NCBI RefSeq assembly: GCF_015278315.1
Contig: NZ_JADIJE010000005.1
Coordinates: 124,001 to 188,000 of the forward strand
Source of the DNA: Microbacterium ureisolvens
GTDB taxonomy: Bacteria > Actinomycetota > Actinomycetes > Actinomycetales > Microbacteriaceae
Length of the DNA stretch: 64,000 bases
Direction: 5' to 3'
Shown here: in pieces, positions 29,001 to 37,277 of the stretch
How positions within the stretch are numbered: the first letter of the stretch is position 1
Layout: every line of letters starts with the position of its first letter
Translations under genes and position numbers: made by a program
Notes under the pieces: model-generated
Told to the model about the DNA's origin: nothing
Database searches by the model: none
The model's input: only the letters and a program-made list of their open reading frames with translations

Positions 29001-29514
29001 GCGCGAGGCGATCTGGCTCGCCGGCTCGGCGGCGCAGGATCGTCCGGAGTTCCTGCCGGACTCCCTCATCGCGGTGCAACCGCCGCTGTTCGCCGACCCC
29101 ACCAGCTACGAGCGGCTCGCGGCCGACCTGTGGGCGACCGGCATCTCCACCGACGACCACCCGCTGACCCACTACCGCTCCGGGCTGGACGCCCGCGGCG
29201 TGGTGACCTCCCGCGGGCTGCGCAGCCACGAGGTCGGCCGCCGCGTCGAGGTGGCGGGACTGGTGACCCACCGCCAACGGCCGGCCACGGCATCCGGGAT
29301 CACCTTCATCAATCTCGAGGACGAGCACGGCCTCGTGAACGTCGTGTGCTCGCTCGGGGTCTGGAACCGCTACCGACGAGTCGTGCGCGACTCCCCGGCG
29401 CTCATCGCGCGCGGCATCCTGGAGCGCTCGTCAGAGGGGGTGACGAACCTCATCGCCGACGGCTTCGAAGACCTGCGGGTCGGCGTGCAGCATCGCGCGA
29501 GAGACTTCCGCTGA
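26050..29514 (+). CDS. dnaE2: Error-prone DNA polymerase III alpha subunit DnaE2
   Basis: A 1154-residue C-family polymerase, started at ATG 26050 (MGFNNPGVPW), 69 bp after imuB. Domains in order are PHP (about residues 55-280, AELHAHSSYSFLDG and AITDHDGFYG), the polymerase core with catalytic aspartates in PDIDVDFDSDRR (about 455-470), fingers, tandem HhH (LAGVKGIGTAVAERL, about 930) and an OB fold at the C-terminus (about 1040-1110). It carries out damage-induced mutagenic synthesis with ImuA' and ImuB. At residues 855-890 a repeat-like insert (28640-28676) reads through as RSLSERGTSET, which looks foreign to the domain yet keeps the frame. Confidence 0.93.
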   Translation: MGFNNPGVPWSEMERVLSGRRRPESAPVGADGGDSPAWSRKRGPYIAPTIPRPAEAIPYAELHAHSSYSFLDGASSPEELVEEAERLGLHALAITDHDGFYGIVRFAEAAEALQLRTVFGAELSLELPKPQNGEADPVGAHLLVLARGEEGYHRLAGAITHAQLQGAEKGRPAYDLEELAAQAEGEWAVLTGCRKGAVRRALASAPGTAGAGAAGRELDRLVTLFGRDNVHVELIDHGNPLDTRDNDVLAGLARERGLPLLATNNVHYAVPQRQLLAAAVAAVRANRGLDELDGWLPAHAGAHLRSGAEMAERFVRFPDAVARTVTLADELAFPLRRAKPALPKQKVPEGHTPMSWLRHLVWEAVPRKYPGLSEDDRARIEKELAVIELKDFPGYFLIVHGIVQEARRRGILCQGRGSAANSAICYLLDITAVDAIGYDLPFERFLSSLREEEPDIDVDFDSDRREEIIQWVYQEYGRDRAAQVANVIQYRPKNAVRDMAKALGHSPGQQDAWSKQIEGWGALLETGAGHDIPDQVLEFAGELLKAPRHLGIHSGGMVLTDRPVGEVVPIEHARMENRTVIQWDKDDAAWMGLVKFDLLGLGMLAALQYCFDMIRASTGEEWELSTLPKEEKAVYDMLCRADSIGVFQVESRAQMGLLPRLQPRRFYDLVIEIALIRPGPIQGGAVHPFVKRKLGQEEITYAHPKLQPVLERTLGVPVFQEQLMQMGMAVGGLTGEDADLLRRAMGSKRGIERIDSLKEKLYAGMAENDLVGEEADAIYAKIQAFANFGFAESHSLSFGLLVYASSWIKLHYPAAFLAGLLRAQPMGFYSPATLVSDARHHGVEVRRPDLHLSGVEAVLEPSSRSLSERGTSETKPSEPGADFSSRPTGLDSCLLRDQPPVGLFELDAPDESAAHRRDGRFAVRLGLAGVKGIGTAVAERLVAAREEGGPFRDLRDLVRRTSITAVQVEALATAGAFECLGLSRREAIWLAGSAAQDRPEFLPDSLIAVQPPLFADPTSYERLAADLWATGISTDDHPLTHYRSGLDARGVVTSRGLRSHEVGRRVEVAGLVTHRQRPATASGITFINLEDEHGLVNVVCSLGVWNRYRRVVRDSPALIARGILERSSEGVTNLIADGFEDLRVGVQHRARDFR
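28640..28676 (+). repeat. Repetitive element inserted in frame in dnaE2
   Basis: The stretch beginning GGTCGTTGAGCGAGCGAGG and ending GAGACGAAACC resembles the small dispersed repeat common between genes in Microbacteriaceae (TTGAGCGAGCGAAGC type). A related piece (CGGTCGTTGTGCGTCGACG...) lies in the gap before dnaE2 at 25990-26045. Here it sits inside an open reading frame without breaking it. Confidence 0.5.
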
Positions 29515-29523
29515 CGGATGCCG

Positions 29524-29553
29524 CCACCCCGCCGTCGTGCTCCCGCGGGGTGG
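29524..29553. terminator. Terminator between dnaE2 and DUF2188 gene
   Basis: A 9-bp stem CCACCCCGC / GCGGGGTGG (29524-29532 with 29545-29553) with a 12-nt loop sits between the convergent genes. It is weaker than the other hairpins listed. Confidence 0.5.
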
Positions 29554-29561
29554 GTTGCAGA

Positions 29562-29768
29562 TCACTCCGGCTCGTCGGTGATGACGCCGGTCGGTTCGGC
29601 GTCCTCCACCACGTGGTCCACCCCGAGCTCGTCCGCGACGCCGCGTCCGGCATCCACCGCCTCCTCCTTGCTGGAGAAGCTGAGGGACAGTTCCGGATGC
29701 CCCTCGACGTGGTTCTCCCATTGGCCGCGGTTGGACCGCGTGACCACGGGCTCTGTGCTGCCGTTCAT
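29562..29768 (-). CDS. DUF2188-like small protein
   Basis: A 68-residue soluble protein. The central part (NRGQWENHVEGHPELSLSFSSKEEAVDAGR) matches the pattern of DUF2188 proteins: a short strand with W and N, a kinked loop, and a helix carrying KEEAV, ending VEDAEP. The tail is acidic. The function of the family is unknown. It starts at ATG 29768, 29 bp downstream of the stop of the next gene on this strand, so it may be cotranscribed with it. Confidence 0.75.
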   Translation of the reverse strand: MNGSTEPVVTRSNRGQWENHVEGHPELSLSFSSKEEAVDAGRGVADELGVDHVVEDAEPTGVITDEPE

Positions 29769-29797
29769 GTCTCCTCCTGTGCCGGTCCCGCCCGGGG

Positions 29798-30133
29798 TCA
29801 GAGATCGCCGTCCCAGTCGCTCATATCGGGCGCCTCCGTATCGACCGCGGCGACCGGGCGCAGCCGCCGCTGGATGGCGTTCAGCCGCGCCACGGCCGTG
29901 GCATCGACGAGCTCCTCACCGTCCTCGTGAACGTCCCGAGCGACGATCTGGCTGGCCGGACCGATGAGCACCATCACGTTCCCGATCGACCCGTCCTCCT
30001 CCCGGGTGGGCACCGAGACCGTCTCGGCGACTCCCACCTCGGCGAGCGCCTGGCTGCAGTACAGCAAGGCTTCGGCGATGTCGTCCCCGGTAAGGAAATC
30101 GCTTCCCGCGTAGATCACCCTCTTCACGTGCAC
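29798..30133 (-). CDS. Hypothetical protein, 111 aa
   Basis: A conserved-looking but unrecognised soluble protein of 111 residues. The N-terminus is MHVKRVIYAGSDFLTGDD, followed by a helical segment (IAEALLYCSQALAEVGVAETVSV), a strand-rich middle and a C-terminal helix (VARLNAIQRRLRP). GTG 30133 is used; GTG 30127 would remove two residues. It is transcribed with the DUF2188 gene. The helical layout and strand GNVMVLIGPASQIVARDV suggest a small alpha/beta fold, but no function can be assigned. Confidence 0.7.
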   Translation of the reverse strand: MHVKRVIYAGSDFLTGDDIAEALLYCSQALAEVGVAETVSVPTREEDGSIGNVMVLIGPASQIVARDVHEDGEELVDATAVARLNAIQRRLRPVAAVDTEAPDMSDWDGDL

Positions 30134-30237
30134 TTTTCTACCTGCGTCCAGCGCATCCGCTCTTGGGGTTGCAGGAGACCCGAGAACGGGCTAGACAACG
30201 CACCTGGTCTGCGGAGTCCGCGTGGACCGTCGGCGAT

Positions 30238-30711
30238 TCAGCGGGGTGGATCCGCGTCGCCCGCGAGGGCCGCCAGCAGCCTCAGCGCGTGGTCGACGGC
30301 TGCGTCGAGCACCTCTGCGGGTTCGCCCTCGAGCTGAAGATGCTCGGCGCCGGTGCCAGCGGCCGACGCCCAACCCAGGTAGACCGTGCCCGGCGCGTGC
30401 CCGTCCTCCGCTTCCGGTCCGCCCACACCCGTCGTCGCGACCGCGATGTCGGTCTCCAGCAGCGTTCGCACGCCGGCGGCCAGCGCCGTGGCGCACTCCG
30501 CGGAGCACGGGTCGACGCCCTCCGGCACCCCCAGCACCTGGGTCTTCACGGGCATCCGGTAGGCGATGACGCCACCCGAGAACCAGTCCGCAGCGCCCTC
30601 GCCCTTGCCGACCTCGCTCGCGAGAAGGCCGGACGTGAGCGATTCGGCGACGGCGACGGTGAGGTCGCGCTCTTGCGCGAGACGGGCGAGAAGCTCGATC
30701 GGACCTGCCAT
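30238..30711 (-). CDS. CinA C-terminal domain protein (nicotinamide-nucleotide amidase family)
   Basis: A 157-residue stand-alone CinA C-terminal domain. The family motifs are AVAESLTSGLLAS (about residues 20-32), the YRMPVKTQVLGVP block, and ATTGVGGPEAEDGHAPGTVY (about 100-118). Members deamidate nicotinamide mononucleotide to nicotinate mononucleotide in NAD recycling; some are competence/damage-inducible. The start is ATG 30711. A size of about 160 residues is normal for the PncC type, not the longer CinA with an N-terminal cofactor-binding-like domain. Confidence 0.88.
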   Translation of the reverse strand: MAGPIELLARLAQERDLTVAVAESLTSGLLASEVGKGEGAADWFSGGVIAYRMPVKTQVLGVPEGVDPCSAECATALAAGVRTLLETDIAVATTGVGGPEAEDGHAPGTVYLGWASAAGTGAEHLQLEGEPAEVLDAAVDHALRLLAALAGDADPPR

Positions 30712-30971
30712 GCGTCAACCCTGCCACGCCGTCAGGTGACCGGGATCGGTCCGTGTCGCGCGCAGGGGTTTCGCAAACGGGGCCATCGGCCGGTCGAGCG
30801 GCAGGACGCGCGTAGCGTTCAAGGGGAGCCGGACCGGCTCGTCGTCGAACGCAGGCTCGCCCCTGCAGATCGCGTCGCACGACGCAGGAAGTCTGGGCAG
30901 AGCGTGTCGGAGATCCCATCGGGCGAGTCCTGTCGCATCGCAGCCGGATCCCGAGGCGGGCGGGGTCCGTC

Positions 30972-31307
30972 GTGGGCAAGCTGACGTACGAGAACGCGAT
31001 CAAGGTCGATTTCGACGATCGGACGCTCGCTCACCTGCAGCTCGTGATCGGTGCGAAGCTGCGGCGGGGTGAGCCGCTGCACTTCACCTGGCGCGACGAC
31101 ATCAGCATCGGCGGCGGCCGCACCTCGATCTGGATCCACCCGCAGTCGACGCTGGTGTACAAGTTCTACGGCAGCCGCAAACCTCAGCTCAACCCGGCGT
31201 GGATCGATGCGCTGGCATACACCGCGAACTCGTCCACCGGCCTTTACCTCGTTCCCGAGCCGCCGATGCCCAATGGGGAGACCGCGTCGCAGGCGATGTC
31301 GGCCTGA
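30972..31307 (+). CDS. DUF7882-like small protein
   Basis: A 111-residue protein starting at GTG 30972 (MGKLTYENAIKVDFDDRTLAHL). The pattern LTYEN...VDFDDRTLAHLQLVIGAKLRRGEPLHFTW is typical of a small actinobacterial family often mislabelled as ATP-dependent DNA ligase; no ligase motif (KxDG) is present. The body contains ISIGGGRTSIWIHPQSTLVYKFYGSRKPQLN. Its function is unknown. The 260-bp gap before it holds no other convincing gene. Confidence 0.75.
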   Translation: MGKLTYENAIKVDFDDRTLAHLQLVIGAKLRRGEPLHFTWRDDISIGGGRTSIWIHPQSTLVYKFYGSRKPQLNPAWIDALAYTANSSTGLYLVPEPPMPNGETASQAMSA

Positions 31308-31507
31308 GCCGCGCTCGCGCCCACCGTCACCGATCGCCGTGAGCCGCGGCGGCGCGGCTCGCGGCGCCGCAAGGTCGCCAGGGCGCGAGGTCGCCAGGCC
31401 GAGAGGCCGCGCGGCGCGGCCCGCGGGCCGGAGAGCGCGAACCCCGGACTCACCTCCGAGCCCTGGCGGGCGCGGAGGTTACGGCCCTGTTTGAGCACCG
31501 TCCGGAG

Positions 31508-31526
31508 ATAGGTTAGGCTCCCCTAA
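31508..31526 (+). promoter_or_regulatory. DtxR/IdeR iron box before siderophore ABC genes
   Basis: The 19-mer ATAGGTTAGGCTCCCCTAA matches the consensus DtxR/IdeR box TTAGGTTAGGCTAACCTAA at 16 of 19 positions. It overlaps a TAGGCT -10-like element and ends 1 bp before the GTG of the ATPase gene, so the transcript is probably leaderless and shut off by Fe(II)-loaded repressor. The regulator encoded at 18927 is the obvious candidate. Confidence 0.82.
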
Positions 31527-31527
31527 C

Positions 31528-32385
31528 GTGATCCCCGACGGCAGCCCAGCACGGTCCACGGACGAGCTGCGAGGTGACGCGCTGGCCCTGAGCTACGGTC
31601 GCACCCGCGTGGTCCACGATGTCTCGCTCCACCTGAGGCCGGGCGTCGTCACCGCGCTGATCGGGCCCAACGGCAGCGGCAAGTCGACCGCGCTGCGCGC
31701 CCTCGCCCGCCTGCATCGGATCGACGCCGGCTCCGTCCACGTCGACCGGGGCGAAGACCGGCGGGACGCCGCATCCCTCTCCGCAAAGGAGTTCGCCCGC
31801 ACCGTCGCGATGCTGTCGCAGTCACGCCCGCACCCGTCCGGACTCGAGGTGCGCGACGTCGTCGCGTACGGCCGTCACCCGCACCGCGGACGCTTCGCCG
31901 GGCTGCGGGACGACGACCGCGCGGCGATCGATCGGGCGCTGGGTCTGACGGGGCTTACCGCGATGGGGCACCGGCCGGTCGACGAGCTGTCGGGCGGCGA
32001 GCTGCAGCGGGTGTGGCTGGCCACCGCGCTCGCCCAGAGCACCGGCATCCTCCTGCTCGACGAGCCCACCAACCACCTCGACCTGCGCTACCAGATCGAG
32101 ACCCTCGACCTCGTCTGCGACCTGGCCGACCACGGCACCGCCGTCGGTGTGGTGCTGCACGACCTCGACCACGCGGCATCCGTCGCCGACGAAGTCGTGC
32201 TCATGCGCCGCGGCCGCGTCCACGCGGCGGGCTCGCCCGCGGAGGTTCTGACCGCTGAGCACCTCAGCGAGGTGTACGGCTTCCGCATCGACACCGCGGT
32301 GGACCCCGACACCGGCCGCGTGCGGGTGATCCCGCGCGGCCGCCATCACGAGCGCGTGCGCCGCCACGAAGCCCTCCCCGCCTGA
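31528..32385 (+). CDS. Iron-siderophore ABC transporter ATP-binding protein
   Basis: A 285-residue ATPase of the FecE/FhuC type that powers ferric-siderophore import. Walker A GPNGSGKSTALRA, signature LSGGELQRVWLATAL, Walker B ILLLDEPTNHLD, and H-loop VLHDLDHA are all present. The GTG at 31528 follows the iron box directly. The 35-bp gap to the binding-protein gene and later overlaps show one operon with reversed order compared with many fec operons (ATPase first). Confidence 0.92.
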   Translation: MIPDGSPARSTDELRGDALALSYGRTRVVHDVSLHLRPGVVTALIGPNGSGKSTALRALARLHRIDAGSVHVDRGEDRRDAASLSAKEFARTVAMLSQSRPHPSGLEVRDVVAYGRHPHRGRFAGLRDDDRAAIDRALGLTGLTAMGHRPVDELSGGELQRVWLATALAQSTGILLLDEPTNHLDLRYQIETLDLVCDLADHGTAVGVVLHDLDHAASVADEVVLMRRGRVHAAGSPAEVLTAEHLSEVYGFRIDTAVDPDTGRVRVIPRGRHHERVRRHEALPA

Positions 32386-32420
32386 CCCCCTCCCGCACCG
32401 AATCCTCTGGAGCCCCCTCG

Positions 32421-33455
32421 ATGACCAAGCGTCTGCCTGCCCTCGCCGTCCTCAGCGCCCTCGCGCTCGCCCTCGCCGGCTGCGGCACCACTCAAGTGGC
32501 GGCGTCCACCGACACCGACGCCGGGACAGTGACCTCGGCCAGCGCCGGCTGCGCCGACGACAGCACGACTTCGTCGACCGACCCGGTGGAGCTCACCGAC
32601 GCGTTCGGCCGCACGGTCTCGCTCGACGAGCCGGCCCAGAAGGTCGCCGTGCTGGAGTGGCAGCAGATCGAAGACGTGCTCTCGCTGTGCCTCACGCCGG
32701 TGGCGGTGGCGGATGCCGACGGCTATCGCACGTGGGACACGGCCGAGGTCCTGCCCGACAGCGTGGAGAGCGTGGGAACCCGCCAGGAGCCGAACCTCGA
32801 CGCCCTGTTCGCTACGGAGCCCGACCTCGTGATCGTCGAGGCGTACACGCGCGACGACGCGATCATCGCGCAGCTCGAGGAGTACGGCGTTCCGGTGCTG
32901 GCCACGATCGGCGCGAACGCCGAGGACCCGATCGCGCAGATGCTCGACACCTTCGACCTCATCGCGGAGGCGACCGGCCGCACCGAGCGGGCCGAGGTCG
33001 TGAAGGACGAGTTCGAGCAGCACCTCGCCGACGCGAAGGCCGAGGTCGCGGATGCCCAGCCGGAGGTCACCGACTTCGTCTACTTCGACGGCTGGGTCGA
33101 CGGCGGCAACGTGTCGCTGCGCCCGTTCGGCCAGGGTTCGCTCGTCGGCGAGATCGGCGAGGAGCTCGGACTGACCAACGCGTGGACCGGTGAGGTCGAC
33201 CCGGCCTACGGCCTCGGCCAGACCGACATCGAGGGCATGACGACCATCGGAGACGCCAGCCTGTTCTACACCGGCACCGTCGACCCCGACTCCGAGAGCT
33301 TCGTGGACGCGGCGGCCGAGAACCCGGCGTGGGCGTCGATCCCCGCGGTGCAGGACGGTCGGCTCGCGGCCTTCCCCGGCGGCATCTGGACCTTCGGCGG
33401 ACCCCGCTCGGCGCAGCAGATCGTCGACGCGTACGTCGCAGCGATCACCCAGTGA
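32421..33455 (+). CDS. Iron-siderophore substrate-binding lipoprotein
   Basis: A 344-residue binding protein with a lipoprotein signal (LALAGC, Cys21) and the two-lobe FecB/FhuD fold. Telltale segments are ELTDAFGRTVSLDEPAQKVAVLEWQ (about residue 55), EPNLDALFATEPDLVI and PFGQGSLVGEIGEELG. It should sit on the outside of the membrane and deliver a ferric siderophore to the fused permease. Its stop overlaps the permease start by 4 bp. Confidence 0.92.
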   Translation: MTKRLPALAVLSALALALAGCGTTQVAASTDTDAGTVTSASAGCADDSTTSSTDPVELTDAFGRTVSLDEPAQKVAVLEWQQIEDVLSLCLTPVAVADADGYRTWDTAEVLPDSVESVGTRQEPNLDALFATEPDLVIVEAYTRDDAIIAQLEEYGVPVLATIGANAEDPIAQMLDTFDLIAEATGRTERAEVVKDEFEQHLADAKAEVADAQPEVTDFVYFDGWVDGGNVSLRPFGQGSLVGEIGEELGLTNAWTGEVDPAYGLGQTDIEGMTTIGDASLFYTGTVDPDSESFVDAAAENPAWASIPAVQDGRLAAFPGGIWTFGGPRSAQQIVDAYVAAITQ

Positions 33456-35560
33456 GCTCGCGGTCGTCGAGCGAGCAGGCGGCGCCTGACTCGCTGAGCG
33501 AGGTGGCCGCCGGCCGCGACCTCGCGGGTCTTGCGCAGGCGGGCGGCAAGCCCGCGCGCGGCGCTCGCTCGACGACCGGTGCCGCTCTCGGCGTGCTGGC
33601 CGCACTGCTCGTGCTCCTCGTGCTCGCTGCCGGCTGGCATCTGACGCAGGGCACGAGCGGCGCGGTGTTCGCGGACCCCGACGTGTTCTGGGGTTCCCGC
33701 GTCCCTCGGCTCGCCGCCGGCGTCGCCGTCGGAATCGCACTGGGCTGCGCGGGCCTGCTGATGCAGTCGCTGTCGCGCAACGCCCTCGCCTCTCCCGACA
33801 CCCTCGGCGTGACCGCCGGGTCGTACCTCGCGGTCACCGCGGTGGCGGCGTTCGGGATCGCCGTGCCGATCTGGGCCTCCGGCTTCGTCGCGTTCGCGGG
33901 CGGCATGATCGCCGCGGCCCTGGTGCTCGGCCTCGCCGGGGGGGCGGGCACCTCCACGACGCGGCTCGTGCTCGCAGGGTCGGCGCTCGCATTGGCCTTC
34001 CAGGCCGGCACGTCCGCGCTGCTCGTCCTGTTCTCCGAGGAGACGAAGGGACTGCTCGCCTGGGGCAGCGGCAGCCTGTCGCAGCTGGGCCTCGAGAGCT
34101 TCCTCCGCGCCACGCCGGTGGTCGTCGGAGCGCTGGTCGTCGCCCTCGTGCTCGCCCGCCGCTTCGATGTGCTCGCTCTCGGCGACGACACCGCGTCGTC
34201 GCTGGGTGTGCCGATCCGCTCGACGCGGGTGTACGGCATCCTGCTGTCCGTCCTTCTCACCGCCACGGCCGTCACACTCGCCGGCCCCATCGGCTTCGTC
34301 GGGCTCTGCGCGCCGGTGCTCGCCCGGCTGCTCGCCCGCGTCGTGCCGGCGCTGGGCCGCCACCTCCTGCTGATCCCGCTGTCGGGCCTCATCGGCGCGA
34401 TCGTCGTGATCCTCGCCGACGCGCTGCTGCGCGCCCTCATCGGTCCGGAGGGCGCGATCGCGGTCCCCACCGGGGTGGCGACGACCGTGTTCGGCGCGAT
34501 CGTGCTGGTCGTGATGGCTCGCCGGCTGCGAGACTCGGGCCCGACCCGCCGTCCGCCGACAATGCGCATCGGCGTGCGCAGCGAGCGGCGGTTCGTGATC
34601 GTGCTCGTCGTCGGGCTGGTCGCCCTCGGCGCCGTCGTGCTCGTCGGCATGCTGGTGGGCAGCACGCAGCTGCTGACCGGCGACATCCTCTTGTGGCTGC
34701 AGGATGCCGCACCCGCCCGCATCGCCTTCGCCCTGGACGAGCGTGCCCCGCGCGTCATCGCGGCGGTGACCGCCGGCGCGGCCCTCGGTCTGGCGGGCAC
34801 CCTCACCCAGGCAGTGAGCCGCAATCCGCTGGCCGACCCCAGCCTGCTCGGCATCACCGGCGGCGCAGGTCTCGGCGCCGTGCTGGTCGTGACCAGCGCC
34901 ACCGCGTCCACGTTCGGGATGCTGGTGGCCGCGGTCGCCGGCGGACTGCTGGCCTTCGCGCTGGTGTACGGCGTGGCCTGGCGCGGCGGCCTGAGCGCCG
35001 ACCGGTTCATCCTCATCGGCATCGGCGTCTCGTACGGGGCCGTCGCCCTCACGACCTTCGTGCTCCTGCGGGCGAACCCGTGGGACACGCCCAAGATCTA
35101 CACGTGGCTGTCGGGCACGACCTACGGCCGCATCTGGGAGCAGGTCATCCCGCTCGCGATCGTGCTGCTCGTCGTGCTTCCCTTCGCGTTCGCGCACCGA
35201 CGCGACCTCGACATCCTCGCGATGGACGAGGACACGCCGCGTCTGGTGGGCATCCGCCTCGAGCGCACTCGTCTCGCCCTGCTGGTCTCGGCCGCCGTGC
35301 TCGCCGCACTCAGCGTCGTCGCCGTGGGTGTCGTCGGGTTCGTCGGGCTGGTCGCGCCGCACGCCGCCCGAGCCCTCGTCGGTGCGCGCCACAGCCGTGT
35401 CATCCCCGTCGCCGTCGTGCTCGGCGCGGTGCTCGTCGGCACGGCGGATGCGCTGGGGCGCACGGTGATCGCCCCCGCTCAGCTGCCGGCCGGTCTCGTC
35501 GTCGCGCTCATCGGTGCGCCGTACTTCGTCTGGCTGCTCTGGCGGTCGCGCGACGCCTGA
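33452..35560 (+). CDS. Fused FecCD-type iron permease (two permease units in one chain)
   Basis: A 702-residue protein containing two FecCD/BtuC-type permeases head to tail, like E. coli FhuB. Unit 1 (residues 40-355) has SRVPRLAAGVAVGIALGCAG and RNALASPDTLGVTAG; unit 2 (385-700) has RAPRVIAAVTAGAALGLAG and RNPLADPSLLGITGG, the same conserved motif. Each unit has about ten helices. GTG 33452 overlaps the previous stop (GTGA). Together with the ATPase it makes a complete single-chain channel, so no second permease gene is needed. Confidence 0.9.
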   Translation: MSSRSSSEQAAPDSLSEVAAGRDLAGLAQAGGKPARGARSTTGAALGVLAALLVLLVLAAGWHLTQGTSGAVFADPDVFWGSRVPRLAAGVAVGIALGCAGLLMQSLSRNALASPDTLGVTAGSYLAVTAVAAFGIAVPIWASGFVAFAGGMIAAALVLGLAGGAGTSTTRLVLAGSALALAFQAGTSALLVLFSEETKGLLAWGSGSLSQLGLESFLRATPVVVGALVVALVLARRFDVLALGDDTASSLGVPIRSTRVYGILLSVLLTATAVTLAGPIGFVGLCAPVLARLLARVVPALGRHLLLIPLSGLIGAIVVILADALLRALIGPEGAIAVPTGVATTVFGAIVLVVMARRLRDSGPTRRPPTMRIGVRSERRFVIVLVVGLVALGAVVLVGMLVGSTQLLTGDILLWLQDAAPARIAFALDERAPRVIAAVTAGAALGLAGTLTQAVSRNPLADPSLLGITGGAGLGAVLVVTSATASTFGMLVAAVAGGLLAFALVYGVAWRGGLSADRFILIGIGVSYGAVALTTFVLLRANPWDTPKIYTWLSGTTYGRIWEQVIPLAIVLLVVLPFAFAHRRDLDILAMDEDTPRLVGIRLERTRLALLVSAAVLAALSVVAVGVVGFVGLVAPHAARALVGARHSRVIPVAVVLGAVLVGTADALGRTVIAPAQLPAGLVVALIGAPYFVWLLWRSRDA

Positions 35561-35755
35561 GTCGCGCCGCGCGCGCGTGCGCCGACTCTTCGAGACCCGC
35601 CGCGCGGGGCCTGTGTGTGCCGCCGACGCTCTCTCGCCGCCGCCGTCTTCGACACCCCGGGTGCCCGCTCGCTGTTCGGGTGTCACGACACGCGGCGACC
35701 TCGTGATCGAAGCAACCACTCGCGACCCCCGAACGCGCAGCGACGCAGCGTTCGC

Positions 35756-36370
35756 TCAGCCTTGCTGCGGTGCCGGGTCCGGCGCGGCCGCTGCGATGCG
35801 CCGACGTTCGTAGCGCAGGGTGGCGGTGAGCAGGACCGCGCCCACGACGACCCCCGCCAGCACGGCGGCGATGCGCGGCAGCGACAGCGTCATCGCGAGT
35901 GTCAGGCTGACGATCGCGCCGCCGAGCACCGCGTTGACGGCGCCGATCGTGGTCGCCATCGTGAAGAGGTAGGACGACCTCAGGTACCGCACTCCGAGCT
36001 CGCCGTTGGTCCGCGGATCGTCCGCGGCGATCAGCGCAGGCCCCATCGGATGCAGCGACGCGAAGTACTCGCGGATCAGCCGCATCCGGCGCCGGGCGAT
36101 GATGTTCTCGATGCTGGTGTCGACCAGCCGAACCACCGTGAACCACCCGAGCAGGAAGATCGTCGGCAGCACGGTGAGCGTGAAGAGCGGCAGCAGGGAT
36201 GGGGATGCCGCGACGAAGCCGATCGCGACCAATCCGCCCTACAGGGTCGTCAGGTAGATGGTCGACCGCGTGCCGGCCTCGCTGATCGTCGAGCTGGCTG
36301 CCGACTGCAGCACGAACAACTCGGTGCCGAGCGCGCTGCGCAGCGCCGTGGGGTCGGACTGTTCGTCCAC
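35756..36370 (-). pseudogene. Membrane protein gene interrupted by an in-frame amber codon
   Basis: The frame runs unbroken from GTG 36370 (after AAGGAGGATCA) to the stop at 35756, except for a single TAG at 36239-36241, codon 44. Before it come residues MDEQSDPTALRSALGTELF...TIYLTTL; after it GGLVAIGFVAASPSLLPLF and four further helices. The full product would be about 204 residues with five hydrophobic segments. A one-base change from a sense codon would restore it. A shorter form could start at GTG 36232, but that would lose the soluble N-terminus. No function is recognised. Confidence 0.7.
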
Positions 36371-36453
36371 TGATCCTCCTTCGAATAGGTGGGGAGTTCC
36401 GGGGCTCGCGGCTCGCGGCTCGCGGCCAAGCGAATGCGTGTGGAGCGACGGCG

Positions 36454-37200
36454 TCAGCGCACCTGGTCGGTCGGCCGGATCAGGATCCCGTTCACGGCGA
36501 CGTGATCCGGCTGCCGCAGGGCGTAGAGGACGGCCTCGGCGATGTCATCGGCCCGCAGAGTGCGCATCGACGCCCCGATCTCGCTGGCAGCGGCGCGCAT
36601 CGCGGGGTCGGTGATGTGGGTCGTCAGCTCGGTCGAGACGAACCCCGGCTCGATCAGCGTCACCCGGACGCCTTGGGCGGTGACCTCCTGCCGCAGTGAC
36701 TCCGTGAAGGCGCTGATGCCGAACTTGGTCGCGGAGTAGACGCCGCTGCCGAGGGACGCGATCCGCCCCGAGGTCGAGGACACCTGCACGAGGTGTCCTC
36801 TGGACTCGACGAGGTGCGGAAGCGCAGCGTGCGTCGCGAACATCGAGCCGAGTAGGTTCGTCTCGACCATCCGCTTCCATTCCCGGACGTCGGCGCCGAG
36901 GATGGGGCCGTTGAGCATCAGGCCGGCGTTGTTGATGAGCACGTCGAGCCGGCCGTACTCCTCCAGGACGCGCGTGACAGCCCCGTCGACCGAAGCCGCA
37001 TCGGTGATATCCAGGTGAAGAGCCGTCACGGGGCCGGGCGCGTCGTCGCTCAGCAGATCGAGACGGTCCAGGCGCCGAGCACCGACCGCGACTCGCAATC
37101 CGGCACGCGACAACGACAGTGCCGTCGCTCGACCGATCCCCGAAGAGGCGCCCGTGACGAGGGCGACCTTGTTCTCGAGGTCATTCGGGGTCATGTCCAT
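36454..37200 (-). CDS. Short-chain dehydrogenase/reductase (SDR)
   Basis: A 248-residue classical SDR. The cofactor motif TGASSGIGRA lies at about residues 16-25, NNAG near 90, the catalytic Ser in VSSTSG and Tyr-Lys in YSATK (about 155-159). An Arg after the first Rossmann strand (GARRLDRL) favours NADPH. It starts at ATG 37200 and is divergent from the hydrolase cluster, with shared palindromes in the 213-bp gap. The substrate is unknown. Confidence 0.9.
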   Translation of the reverse strand: MDMTPNDLENKVALVTGASSGIGRATALSLSRAGLRVAVGARRLDRLDLLSDDAPGPVTALHLDITDAASVDGAVTRVLEEYGRLDVLINNAGLMLNGPILGADVREWKRMVETNLLGSMFATHAALPHLVESRGHLVQVSSTSGRIASLGSGVYSATKFGISAFTESLRQEVTAQGVRVTLIEPGFVSTELTTHITDPAMRAAASEIGASMRTLRADDIAEAVLYALRQPDHVAVNGILIRPTDQVR

Positions 37201-37277
37201 CGACTTCTGCTCCTTCTGCGACCGGCGGGCGCCGAACGTGTGGCCGCCCAGAAGATCTGACAGCGCAGCGGTCGGGA

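Noticed and set aside
33266..35719. 817-codon minus-strand frame opposite the siderophore permease
   Set aside because: Composition (Glu/Arg/His/Asp-rich) is that of an antisense shadow of hydrophobic codons; the plus-strand double permease explains the region.
35730..35760. Terminator between the permease and the pseudogene
   Set aside because: CGAACGC/GCGTTCG gives only seven pairs with an 11-nt loop overlapping a stop codon; weak.
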